Positions 43,800-52,150 of a stretch of 64,000 bases of DNA are shown here, in pieces. Both the position numbers and the translations under genes were made by a program. Source of the DNA: JAAXKN01 sp050258815 (lineage in GTDB: Bacteria > Bacteroidota > Ignavibacteria > Ignavibacteriales > SURF-24); contig JBLMZM010000090.1 in assembly GCA_050258815.1 (NCBI GenBank), positions 1 to 64,000 on the forward strand, given 5' to 3'. Within the stretch, counting starts at the first letter, position 1, and each line of letters begins with the position of its first letter. The notes below the pieces were generated by a model, which was not told the origin of the DNA, searched no databases, and was given only the letters and a program-made list of their open reading frames with translations.

Positions 43800-44795
43800 T
43801 CAGGCCACTTCACCAATAATAATAGCTTCTTCGCCGATTGCTTTAGCCAGTTCTACTGCCTTTCCGGTCTCATCACTTTTGACGATGGCTATCAGACCGA
43901 TTCCCAGGTTAAATACTTCTCTCATCTCTTCGTCCCTGACGTTTCCGGTTTTTTGTATAAGCCGGAAGATGGGGGGCAGTTCCCATGCCTGCCAGTTTAT
44001 TTTAAGTGATAATCCCTGGGGGATAATTCTTTTGGTATTTCCAATGATTCCGCCGCCGGTAATATGTGAAAAGCCTTTTATCTCCATGTTTTCCTTCAAC
44101 TGGCTTATTAAGGAAAGATAGGATTTATGCACTCTCAGAAGTTCTTCTCCCAGAGAGTTGGAAAGACCTTCAGGCGTCTCAGATAAACTATAATTGTTAA
44201 GCAGTATGTTTCTGGCCAGTGAATAACCGTTTGTGTGCAGGCCGGTAGAGCGGAATCCAAGCAGCACGTCGCCTTTTGTTATGTTTTTACCGTCAATTAT
44301 GCGGTTTTTTTCCACTACACCTACTATCGTTCCTGAAAGATCATAATCATCCTGGGCATAGAGTCCCGGCATTTCGGCTGTTTCACCACCAATCAAGGCG
44401 CAGCCGTTCTGCCGGCATGCAATTGAAAAGCCTTCAATAATTTTCTCAGCTTTATAGGGATAAAGCTTTCCAAAGGCCATATAGTCCATAAAATAGAGGG
44501 GTTTTGCCCCACATACTGCTATATCATTTACGCAGTGATTAACCAGGTCCTGACCTACAGTATCGTGTTTATCCATCATGAAAGCTACTTTAAGCTTGGT
44601 TCCCACACCGTCAACGCTTGATACCAGCACCGGATGTTCATAACCGGGGAATGTAGCATCAAAAAAGGCCCCGAAATGGCCTATATCCATCAGCACATTG
44701 CTGTTAAAAGTGGATTTTACGTGGGATTTGATTCTGTTTACAAATTCCTCGCCGGCCCGGATGTCAACACCTGCAGATTTATAGTTAGATTCCAA
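43800..44795 (-). CDS. purM: Phosphoribosylformylglycinamidine cyclo-ligase
   Basis: AIR synthetase of de novo purine synthesis. The 331 residues contain the family features: SSVDGVGTKLKVAFMMDKHDTVGQDLVNHCVNDIAVCGAKPLYFMDY, ALIGGETAEMPGLY, GFRSTGLHTNGYSLAR and HITGGGIIGNTKRIIP. Length is slightly short but complete. It stands alone, between the TonB/lipoprotein genes and the divergent heat-shock operon. Confidence 0.97.
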   Translation of the reverse strand: MESNYKSAGVDIRAGEEFVNRIKSHVKSTFNSNVLMDIGHFGAFFDATFPGYEHPVLVSSVDGVGTKLKVAFMMDKHDTVGQDLVNHCVNDIAVCGAKPLYFMDYMAFGKLYPYKAEKIIEGFSIACRQNGCALIGGETAEMPGLYAQDDYDLSGTIVGVVEKNRIIDGKNITKGDVLLGFRSTGLHTNGYSLARNILLNNYSLSETPEGLSNSLGEELLRVHKSYLSLISQLKENMEIKGFSHITGGGIIGNTKRIIPQGLSLKINWQAWELPPIFRLIQKTGNVRDEEMREVFNLGIGLIAIVKSDETGKAVELAKAIGEEAIIIGEVA

Positions 44796-45000
44796 TTTTT
44801 CCTCTGATTTTTTACCCGTAAATTACCTAATATTCACATTTAAAACAAAAAAAATGAGTATTTTGAACTACTGTCATGATAAGTACGTTGAAGGGGGCAG
44901 CAGCAACAGGACGCCCGAATTCAGTGAAAAATTGTATTTTTTTTAATATATTTAAACCTGAAAAAATGAGTTCATATATAAATTCAAATAGTATTCAGGT

Positions 45001-46050
45001 ATGGAACCGATAGAATTAAGTGACAGAGAAAAGACAATATTGCGGAATATAATTCAGCAATTTGTACTTACGGCCAATCCTGTAGGCTCAAACAACATTG
45101 CCAGAAGCTATGGCCTTGGGCTTTCGCCAGCGACGATCAGGAATATAATGGCCGATCTGGAGGATGCGGGTTATTTAAACCACCCTCATACTTCTGCAGG
45201 ACGCATACCGACGGATAAAGGCTATCGTTTTTATGTAGATAGCCTGATGGAGCCCCCGTTTCTCATTGAAAGGGAGAGGGATACCATATTGCATGAGCTC
45301 AAGACGTTTATGGAGGAGACTGACGATTTAATAATGGTTACCTCTACTATTTTGAGTGATATCACAAATCAACTGGCCTGCGTTACTTATCCTAAATTAG
45401 ATACGGGAATTCTGGAAAAAATTCAGATCGTGCAGCTGACTACGATGCGCATTCTGGTGGTTGTCAGTATCAAATCCGGCCTGGTCAAGACCATTACCCT
45501 GGAGCTGAATGCCGAATTTAACGGTGAGTATATAGAATCTGTACAGAGACTGTTGAATGAACGTCTGGCAGGACTGACATTATCTGAGATAAAGAGAACC
45601 TTTGGTGAAAGGCTGAAGGATATTAGTGACAACTATAAACCGATTATCAGGGTTTTCCTGGATTCGGCGGATAAAATATTTACTGACGTCAAAAAGTCGG
45701 ATAAAGCCATAATAACAGGGGCAAAGAATATACTACGGCAGCCTGAATTTGAAAAGCATGAACATTTTCAGAGCATTATTGAGCTGATTGAAGATAAGGA
45801 TGTAATAATACACATAATGAACAACAAGATGGGTTCCGAAGATGATCTTATTATCAAGATAGGCAAGGAAAACCAATCCGAAAAGCTGAATGAGTACAGT
45901 CTTATAACGAAGGAGTATAAAATAGACGATGTTTCCGGGACTATTGGGATAGTGGGTCCCCGCAGAATGGATTATCCCAAAGTCATTGCTACGATCGTCT
46001 ATGCTGCTGAAGTATTATCGGAGTATATGAAAAGAGGAAGTACAAAATAG
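45001..46050 (+). CDS. hrcA: Heat-inducible transcription repressor HrcA
   Basis: Repressor of class I heat-shock genes, 349 residues. The N-terminal winged helix has LSDREKTILRNIIQQFVLTANPVGSNNIARSYGLGLSPATIRNIMADLEDAGYLNHPHTSAGRIPTDKGYRFYVD, the strongly conserved HrcA block. The C-terminal GAF-like domain and the late motif GTIGIVGPRRMDYPKVIATI are also typical. It leads hrcA-grpE-dnaJ; dnaK is not in the window. No CIRCE element (TTAGCACTC-N9-GAGTGCTAA) was found upstream. A 7-bp inverted repeat (acctgaa/ttcaggt, 44956-45000) ends at the ATG. Confidence 0.96.
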   Translation: MEPIELSDREKTILRNIIQQFVLTANPVGSNNIARSYGLGLSPATIRNIMADLEDAGYLNHPHTSAGRIPTDKGYRFYVDSLMEPPFLIERERDTILHELKTFMEETDDLIMVTSTILSDITNQLACVTYPKLDTGILEKIQIVQLTTMRILVVVSIKSGLVKTITLELNAEFNGEYIESVQRLLNERLAGLTLSEIKRTFGERLKDISDNYKPIIRVFLDSADKIFTDVKKSDKAIITGAKNILRQPEFEKHEHFQSIIELIEDKDVIIHIMNNKMGSEDDLIIKIGKENQSEKLNEYSLITKEYKIDDVSGTIGIVGPRRMDYPKVIATIVYAAEVLSEYMKRGSTK

Positions 46051-46131
46051 ATGGCAGTTATTAATCAGGTAAATCAAAATAATATAGTCATATATAACCA
46101 TTGAATTTTGAAAAGGAGAAAGGGAAAAGAT

Positions 46132-46797
46132 ATGAATAAGGATAAAAAGGAAGAAAAAAACAGGGGGAACAGCTCCGCCGAAATTAAAATAGAAAGAAAT
46201 ACAAAAGATAAGAGCAAGCCGCACAACAGTCCGGACATGGAAACAAATGTTTTAACCGGGAGTGAAGAAGGGGAGTCTGCAGAGGTAAAGCAAAACGAGG
46301 CAATTGTTGAGAGTCCGGAATTCAAGGCTCTGAAGGAAGAAAATGAGAGGCTGGCAAAAGAAGTTGCTGACCTCAAGGATAAGGTACTAAGAAGAGCCGC
46401 AGAATTTGATAATTATAAGAGAAGGACAGAGAACGAACAGCTGAACTGGTTGAAATATGCCGCTGAATCTTTCATTATAAAAGTCCTTCCGATCTATGAT
46501 GATCTGGAAAGATCGCTCAACCATGCCAAAGAATCAAATAACATTGAAGCACTGAAGGAAGGACTCCAGATGGTCCTTAACAAATTCAGCAAAGTGCTCG
46601 ATGAGCAGGGAGTAAAGAAGATTGAAGCAAAAGGATTGCCGTTTGATTTCAATTTTCATGAAGCATTGCTGCAGCAGACAGCTCCGGGTGTAGCTCCTCA
46701 TACAGTAGTAGAAGTAGTCGAACCCGGTTATCTCTATAAGGATAAGGTTATCCGTCATGCAAAGGTAATTGTAAGCGATGAAAACTCAACTGTCTGA
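46132..46797 (+). CDS. grpE: Nucleotide exchange factor GrpE
   Basis: Cochaperone that releases ADP from DnaK. The protein has 221 residues: an acidic, low-complexity N-terminus, a long coiled coil (FKALKEENERLAKEVADLKDKVLRRAAEFDNYKRRTENE), and the beta domain with FNPxFHEAL-type sequence (DFNFHEALLQ), VVEVVEPGYLYKDKVIRHAKVIVS. The ATG at 46132 is preferred because the preceding aaaggagaaaggg is its ribosome site; a TTG at 46108 would translate that site. It follows hrcA by 81 bases. Confidence 0.96.
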   Translation: MNKDKKEEKNRGNSSAEIKIERNTKDKSKPHNSPDMETNVLTGSEEGESAEVKQNEAIVESPEFKALKEENERLAKEVADLKDKVLRRAAEFDNYKRRTENEQLNWLKYAAESFIIKVLPIYDDLERSLNHAKESNNIEALKEGLQMVLNKFSKVLDEQGVKKIEAKGLPFDFNFHEALLQQTAPGVAPHTVVEVVEPGYLYKDKVIRHAKVIVSDENSTV

Positions 46798-46839
46798 TCG
46801 TGAAGTTCGATTATAAAACTGAATTGAATTTTTTGCCTG

Positions 46840-46860
46840 AGCGGCGTTAGAGCCGCTTTT
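46840..46860 (+). terminator. Short hairpin between grpE and dnaJ
   Basis: A 6-bp GC-rich stem (agcggc/gccgct) with a 6-base loop is followed by four T. It is weak for a full terminator and may partly reduce read-through from grpE to dnaJ. Confidence 0.45.
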
Positions 46861-46914
46861 GTAATAATGAAAGAAATTAAAATTACTAGGAATCACTAAA
46901 GGATCACAAACAGA

Positions 46915-48039
46915 ATGGACAAACGAGATTATTATGAAGTGTTGGGTATTGATAGAAATGCTTCCAAGGATGATATAAAAAAAGCCTACAGAAAGCTGGC
47001 TATGCAGTTTCACCCTGACAGGAATCCGGATGACAAAAGCGCCGAAGAAAAATTCAAAGAGGCGGCAGAAGCCTATGAAGTATTAAGTAACGATGATAAG
47101 AAAGCAAAGTATGACCGGTTTGGTCATAACGGTTTAAGGGGCGGACAGGATTTTCAGGGTTTCAGCAATATTAATGATATCTTCTCACACTTCTCTGATA
47201 TATTCGGCGGTGGCAGCTTTGGGGGTGGAGGTTCCATATTCGACGACTTTTTTGGCTCATCAACACAATCGAGAGGCAGAAAGAGGGGAACGGGTACTCC
47301 GGGTAGTGACTTAAAGGTTGTATTAAAGCTGGCCATGGAGGAAATAGCTACCGGTGTTACTAAGAAAATAAAAATTAAGAAGCACATAAAATGTGAAGTA
47401 TGCAACGGAAGCGGAGCCAAAGGCGGAAACTCGGTAAAAACCTGCCCTGTATGTAATGGTGCCGGAGAAGTCAGATCTGTTTCAAGGTCTGTTTTCGGCC
47501 AATTTGTCAATATCACAGCATGTGCAAACTGTGATGGGGAAGGTACTGTTATCGATAATCCCTGCAAGAACTGCTCGGGTGACGGAAGAGTATACGGGGA
47601 ATCAACAATAAAAATTAATGTTCCTGCAGGCGTAACAAACGGCAGCTATATGACCATGCGCGGTGAGGGAAATGCAGGAAAGAGAAATGGGCAGGCCGGC
47701 AATATAATAATAGTCTTCGAGGAACTCCCGCATGAATTCTTTACCCGTGAAGGTGATGATATTATATATGAATTATCCCTGAGCTATCCTGAGGCAGTGC
47801 TGGGAACTGAAGTTGAAGTTCCAACACTAACCGGCAAGGCAAAACTAAAGATTGATGCCGGTACACAGCCAGGAAAGTTTTTAAAGATGAGGGAAAAGGG
47901 GATCCAGCACCTGAACAGACACGGGGCTGGTGACCAGCTTGTTAAAATCAATATACACGTTCCCAATAAGGTAAATTCAAAAGAAAAAGAACTCTTAAAA
48001 GAGCTTGCTGAATTACCAAACATTAAAGTATCAGGCTGA
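46915..48039 (+). CDS. dnaJ: Chaperone protein DnaJ
   Basis: Full-length type I Hsp40 of 374 residues. The J domain (1-70) has HPD in MQFHPDRNPDD. A Gly/Phe-rich region (about 80-125) follows. Four zinc-finger repeats then come at about 158-225: CEVCNGSG, CPVCNGAG, CANCDGEG and CKNCSGDG. After them are the C-terminal substrate-binding domains with GNIIIVFEELPHEFFTREGDDIIYE. It activates DnaK ATPase and presents unfolded clients. It is third in the heat-shock gene series, with a short hairpin separating it from grpE. Confidence 0.98.
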   Translation: MDKRDYYEVLGIDRNASKDDIKKAYRKLAMQFHPDRNPDDKSAEEKFKEAAEAYEVLSNDDKKAKYDRFGHNGLRGGQDFQGFSNINDIFSHFSDIFGGGSFGGGGSIFDDFFGSSTQSRGRKRGTGTPGSDLKVVLKLAMEEIATGVTKKIKIKKHIKCEVCNGSGAKGGNSVKTCPVCNGAGEVRSVSRSVFGQFVNITACANCDGEGTVIDNPCKNCSGDGRVYGESTIKINVPAGVTNGSYMTMRGEGNAGKRNGQAGNIIIVFEELPHEFFTREGDDIIYELSLSYPEAVLGTEVEVPTLTGKAKLKIDAGTQPGKFLKMREKGIQHLNRHGAGDQLVKINIHVPNKVNSKEKELLKELAELPNIKVSG

Positions 48040-48043
48040 GGTC

Positions 48044-48541
48044 ATGCAACTAAAGAAGATTGCTGGTAAATTAGGTTTTACCCACACCGAATTTATAGTA
48101 ATTACTTCACTGGCCGGAATTTTTTTTATAGGGCTGCTTGTAAAATATTATCAGGTCAGCCCGGCTTCAAAAAATCATAATAATTTCGATTATACCAGCA
48201 GCGACAGCCTTTTCTTTGCCTCGGACTCATTTGAATTGGCTGATATTGCTGAGGTAAAAAAGACTAAGACTGCAGTTAACAAGCAGGATGTGCTTGAATT
48301 AAACAGATCCGAAATATCCCGTAGCAGGAAGGTGCTGCCGGCTGAAAAGAGCATAGACCTGAATACTGCCGGTATAAATGAACTTTCATCACTTCCGGGA
48401 ATAGGAGAGAAAACTGCCGTTAAGATTCTTGAATTGAGAAAAGAGAAGGGAAGTTTCAGGAGCATTGAGGAACTTGAAGAGGTTAGTGGTATAGGTCCTT
48501 CTAAAATGCAGAAAATCGGAAAATATATTTTTGTCAGATAG
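48044..48541 (+). CDS. ComEA-like helix-hairpin-helix protein with N-terminal membrane anchor
   Basis: A protein of about 165 residues starting at the ATG four bases after the dnaJ stop; the frame is open further back inside dnaJ. One transmembrane segment lies near residues 16-35 (FIVITSLAGIFFIGLLV). A charged linker leads to a C-terminal double HhH domain: SIDLNTAGINELSSLPGIGEKTAVKILELRKEKGSFRSIEELEEVSGIGPSKMQKIGKYI. This matches the DNA-binding part of ComEA, the periplasmic receptor in natural transformation. No other DNA-uptake gene (comEC, comF) is adjacent, though a PilM-like protein follows. Confidence 0.85.
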   Translation: MQLKKIAGKLGFTHTEFIVITSLAGIFFIGLLVKYYQVSPASKNHNNFDYTSSDSLFFASDSFELADIAEVKKTKTAVNKQDVLELNRSEISRSRKVLPAEKSIDLNTAGINELSSLPGIGEKTAVKILELRKEKGSFRSIEELEEVSGIGPSKMQKIGKYIFVR

Positions 48542-48602
48542 TTTCTAGTCTTGAATAGTATTAAACAGGATTAATTGTAATCCCGGGGAGTAAAACAGAA
48601 AT

Positions 48603-49523
48603 ATGCCAATGTTTCAGAACCATGCCGGAATAAATATTACTAATTCCAAAATGCAATTAGTTGAAGTGAATTACTCAGGTGAGGAGTTTACAATTGAAAA
48701 TGTTGATGAAGAATATTTTAACGAATTTCTTGACCTTAATGCCAAGGAAACAAAAGTAATATCCATACTGCAGAATGCATTTGATGAAATGGTAATGAGA
48801 AGGCCACTGAAAAGCAAGCTCGTATCTTTTACCCTGCCGCATGATTTTTTTCACGTAGTAAAACTTCCTTTTGACAGTACGCTGGTCCAAAGCGATCTTC
48901 TGGAACATTTTAAGTGGGAATTATCAGTCCTGTACCCAAAGATTTCCGAGGATGAAATCGTAGCACAGAATATTGAAGTTGAAAGTCAGAATAACAAAGG
49001 CAGGGCTGCCATAGTCATTTCCACATTCAGGAAGTATCTTAAGCTTCTGAACAACTTCTGCCTTCAGAACGAACTTAAATTAAAGTATATCGACAATGTT
49101 CATATAGCATCCGACCGGGTTATTTCTTTAATAAATTGTTTTACCGAACAGGAAGTGGTTCTTAGTGTTTACATTACAGGAAGCCACCTCTCATTAATCT
49201 TCCTTTTAAACGGCAAACCTATTCACTTTAAGGTTATTCCTATTGCCAATGCCAGTGAGATCATTCCGCGGCTGGCCGAAGAAATAAATGTCAGCCGTGA
49301 GCTGAACATTGATCCGGGTTTCATTTCGCGTTCATTTATTGCCGGTGATAACATCTCGGATTCCATGATCGAAAAGGCAAAAGAAAAGCTTAATATAAAC
49401 TTTAGCCGCTTTAATCCTTTTGAAGAGATTAAGGTTAATCCAGAGCTTTTTGAATTAAAGGCATTTACAGAAAGATCCAATTCCTTTTCCTCTGCTGCAG
49501 GAATTGCCTACAGGTTAGTATAA
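48603..49523 (+). CDS. PilM-like actin-fold protein
   Basis: A 306-residue soluble protein resembling type IV pilus assembly protein PilM. The start GINITNSKMQLVEV matches the GIDIGSxSIKLVEL phosphate-1 strand. LPHDFFHVVKLPFDSTLVQSDLLEHFKWELSVLYP parallels the PilM segment with W-E-x-x-x-Y-I/L-P. The C-terminus FNPFEEIKVNPELFELKAFTERSNSFSSAAGIAYRLV parallels the ANPF...AxGLALR ending. Sequence identity to textbook PilM looks low. No pilN, pilO or pilQ follows; rsmD overlaps its stop by one base. It might serve a pilus or secretion system encoded elsewhere. Confidence 0.72.
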   Translation: MPMFQNHAGINITNSKMQLVEVNYSGEEFTIENVDEEYFNEFLDLNAKETKVISILQNAFDEMVMRRPLKSKLVSFTLPHDFFHVVKLPFDSTLVQSDLLEHFKWELSVLYPKISEDEIVAQNIEVESQNNKGRAAIVISTFRKYLKLLNNFCLQNELKLKYIDNVHIASDRVISLINCFTEQEVVLSVYITGSHLSLIFLLNGKPIHFKVIPIANASEIIPRLAEEINVSRELNIDPGFISRSFIAGDNISDSMIEKAKEKLNINFSRFNPFEEIKVNPELFELKAFTERSNSFSSAAGIAYRLV

Positions 49524-50107
49524 TGAGAATAATATCGGGCATATTCAGGGGCAGGACTCTTAAGGTCCCTGACACGAAATTTACGCGTCCTACGACAGAC
49601 CGGGTAAGGGAAACCCTGTTTAATCTGCTTAACAACAGGATTGATTTTGAAGGTATCAAAGTCCTGGATATATATGCGGGTTCCGGCTCCCTTGGGCTGG
49701 AATGCATAAGCCGTGGTGCATCAGAAGTTCATTTTATTGAGAAAAATTTCCCAATTTACAAAATCCTGGAAAGCAATATTAAGTCAATGAATTCCGGTTT
49801 TGCATATAAAATATTCAAAATGGAAGCCCTCAGATTTTCCACTATTTCAACGCATCCTGTATACGACCTGATACTTGCTGATCCGCCTTTTTTCAAGGAT
49901 GATATACACCAGGTGGTGAAAAATCTCCTTAAAAATAATTTTCTCTCTCCGGGCGGCATTCTCGTCGTGGAACGTTCTATTCAGACAATGGATAAAGACG
50001 TAAAAAGCTTTGAGCTTGAACCATTCAAAAGGATCGGTGATACACTGCTTTATCAGTTTGGGACAGATGCCCCTGATACTGAGGAAGTTTCAGATATAGA
50101 AGAATAA
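49523..50107 (+). CDS. rsmD: 16S rRNA (guanine(966)-N(2))-methyltransferase
   Basis: A 194-residue RsmD-family enzyme. It opens with MRIISGIFRGRTLKVPD and RPTTDRVRETLFNLL, the family signature. The SAM motif is VLDIYAGSGSLGLECISRGA and the catalytic motif is LADPPF. It modifies G966 of 16S rRNA during 30S assembly. The start overlaps the PilM-like stop (TAATG). The rsmD-coaD order that follows is common in bacteria. Confidence 0.95.
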   Translation: MRIISGIFRGRTLKVPDTKFTRPTTDRVRETLFNLLNNRIDFEGIKVLDIYAGSGSLGLECISRGASEVHFIEKNFPIYKILESNIKSMNSGFAYKIFKMEALRFSTISTHPVYDLILADPPFFKDDIHQVVKNLLKNNFLSPGGILVVERSIQTMDKDVKSFELEPFKRIGDTLLYQFGTDAPDTEEVSDIEE

Positions 50108-50292
50108 GCACCTGCCTTTAAAATCTTCATTTTTGACCGATCTTTTTTAATTTTTCCTGTAAAAATTAAAGATATTAGGCTAATCTCTTGCTATGAAATC
50201 TTTAAGTTCTTATAATTGTAGGACAAATGCGAGAGGGTCGGACTTAAAGTAAAAAACTGTTCCGATCTTACTCCAAAAATAGTCTGTAATAT

Positions 50293-50772
50293 ATGAGAAG
50301 AGTAATATATCCCGGTACTTTTGATCCTGTAACATTCGGGCACATAGACATCATTAAGCGTGCCTGTGAGCTATTTGACAGTGTTATCGTTACTATTGCA
50401 CGGAATCCCAACAAAATGACGCCGCTTTTTACGGTGGAAGAAAGAACAGAAATGCTGAAGGAAAGTCTGAAAGAATTCAGCAACGTTGAAGTGGATTCCT
50501 TTGACGGATTAACGGTTGAGCACGCTAAGAATGTAGGAGCCATAGGGATTATCAGGGGCTTGCGGGCTGTCAGCGATTTTGAATATGAATTTCAGATGGC
50601 CCTGATGAACCGAAAGCTGGATGGGGATATTACTACTATTTTCTTAATGCCGCATGAAAAATATACCTACCTTAATTCTTCCATAATCAGAAATCTGGCG
50701 AGCCTTAAGAGCGATGTCAGTGATTTCGTTCCCGAAATTGTAAGGCAGGCATTAATAAATAAATTCGGGTAG
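50293..50772 (+). CDS. coaD: Phosphopantetheine adenylyltransferase
   Basis: Penultimate enzyme of CoA synthesis. The 159 residues contain YPGTFDPVTFGHIDIIKRA with the TxGH nucleotide-binding site, RGLRAVSDFEYEFQMALMNRKL and a terminal YLNSSIIRNLASLKSDVSDFVP (ISSS-type motif). Length is exactly usual. It lies 185 bases after rsmD. The panB gene elsewhere in the window works earlier in the same pathway. Confidence 0.97.
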   Translation: MRRVIYPGTFDPVTFGHIDIIKRACELFDSVIVTIARNPNKMTPLFTVEERTEMLKESLKEFSNVEVDSFDGLTVEHAKNVGAIGIIRGLRAVSDFEYEFQMALMNRKLDGDITTIFLMPHEKYTYLNSSIIRNLASLKSDVSDFVPEIVRQALINKFG

Positions 50773-50932
50773 CATTCCGAAGTTTCCTGAAGCAATCACG
50801 GATTTGTGTTTTTAATATAGAACTTGTTCTCTGGTATTGATTCCCTTTAGATGAAAAATGCTGCTCAGAGCAGCAGAAATAAATAGTTTGCTTTTTATAA
50901 GTTCAATCTAATAAATAAACTAAGGGTGTTCA

Positions 50933-52150
50933 ATGAGTCTAAGTCAAATTGCCAGAACAGTATGTGCTTCACCTACTCTCAAATTGAATGAAAAAGCTGC
51001 TATCCTGAGAGAAAAAGGAGATCCAGTCATCCACCTGGGAGGTGGCGAACCTAAAAGTAAAGCTCCCATGGATGCAATTATTGCTGCGGCTGCAAATCTT
51101 AATTCGGGAGAGGTAAAGTATACCCCCGCTGATGGGATACCGGCACTTAAGAAAGCAATAATCCGCTACACCGAAGAATTTTATCACAGAAAAGTATCCC
51201 CTGCAAATGTTATGGCCTCCGGCGGTGCCAAGCAGGCAATTATGGTTGCCCTGCAGGCCATCCTGAATCCACAGGAAGAAGTAATCTTTCCGGCTCCTTA
51301 TTGGGTGAGCTATCCTGAAATGGCAAAGCTTTGCGGAGCCATAGGTGTACCTGTCCTGCCTGATGATGGAAGTTTTTATCCGACAATTCAGGATATTGAA
51401 CAAAGAGTAGGCTCTTACACAAAGGCCGTAATAATCAACAGTCCCAATAACCCTACTGGTGCCATGTATTCGGAAGAATTCATAGCAGATATAGTCGATT
51501 TCTGTGAGAAGCGCGATCTGTATCTGATTATGGATGATATTTACCATCGTCTGATATTCGACAACAAGAAGCCCATCAGCTGTTATGATCACGCCAGGAA
51601 CCTCAATGAAAACTCCAAACTTATTGTGATTAATGGTATTTCCAAGCAGTATGCCATGACAGGATTCAGGATAGGATGGGCCGTTGGGAATAAAAAGCTG
51701 ATTGAGGCTATGACCAATATACAGGGGCATCAGACTTCTGGTCCCTCTGTGGTACTGCAGTTGGCTGCTGTTGGTGCATTGAACGGTATCCAATCCAGCG
51801 TTGAGAGCCTGAGATGTACGCTTGAGAACAACAGAAACGTGATGATCGACCAGCTTCATTCCTTTGAAGGAGTTAAAGTAACAAAGCCGGACGGTACATT
51901 TTACTGTTTTGCTGATTTCAGCAACTATATGAAGAACTCCAATAAGCTTTCCGAATTTTTGATTGATAAGGTCCAGGTTTTAACCGTTCCGGGTGCGGAG
52001 TTTGGTATGGAAGGGTACCTGAGACTAAGCTATTGCGGAACGATAAAGGATATAACTGAAGGAATAGAGAGAATAAAATGGGCATTGGATCCCAATTCTC
52101 CTAATGAGCTTTACATAGGTGACCGTAAACTAGTGAGGGACTGGGCATGA
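50933..52150 (+). CDS. Class I/II pyridoxal-phosphate aminotransferase (aspartate-type)
   Basis: A 405-residue fold-type I aminotransferase. It shows VIHLGGGEPKSKAPMDAI, YTPADGIPALKKAI, NSPNNPTGAMYSEEFI, a PLP-contacting Asp in LIMDDIYHRLIF, and the Schiff-base lysine in INGISKQYAMTGFRIGWAVG. These are Igamma-aspartate aminotransferase features. The start GGGEPKSKAP lacks the usual GEPDFDTP Asp-Phe and so differs from the second aminotransferase downstream. The stop overlaps the pckA start as ATGA, suggesting joint control of aspartate-oxaloacetate-PEP flux. The exact substrate is inferred. Confidence 0.88.
   Translation: MSLSQIARTVCASPTLKLNEKAAILREKGDPVIHLGGGEPKSKAPMDAIIAAAANLNSGEVKYTPADGIPALKKAIIRYTEEFYHRKVSPANVMASGGAKQAIMVALQAILNPQEEVIFPAPYWVSYPEMAKLCGAIGVPVLPDDGSFYPTIQDIEQRVGSYTKAVIINSPNNPTGAMYSEEFIADIVDFCEKRDLYLIMDDIYHRLIFDNKKPISCYDHARNLNENSKLIVINGISKQYAMTGFRIGWAVGNKKLIEAMTNIQGHQTSGPSVVLQLAAVGALNGIQSSVESLRCTLENNRNVMIDQLHSFEGVKVTKPDGTFYCFADFSNYMKNSNKLSEFLIDKVQVLTVPGAEFGMEGYLRLSYCGTIKDITEGIERIKWALDPNSPNELYIGDRKLVRDWA

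Noticed and set aside
50859..50875. Terminator after coaD
   Set aside because: A 7-bp stem with a 3-base loop is present but no T run follows, so termination is not supported.
50969..51859. A 296-codon minus-strand frame opposite the first aminotransferase
   Set aside because: The + strand encodes a complete aminotransferase with its PLP lysine; the antisense frame is a shadow.
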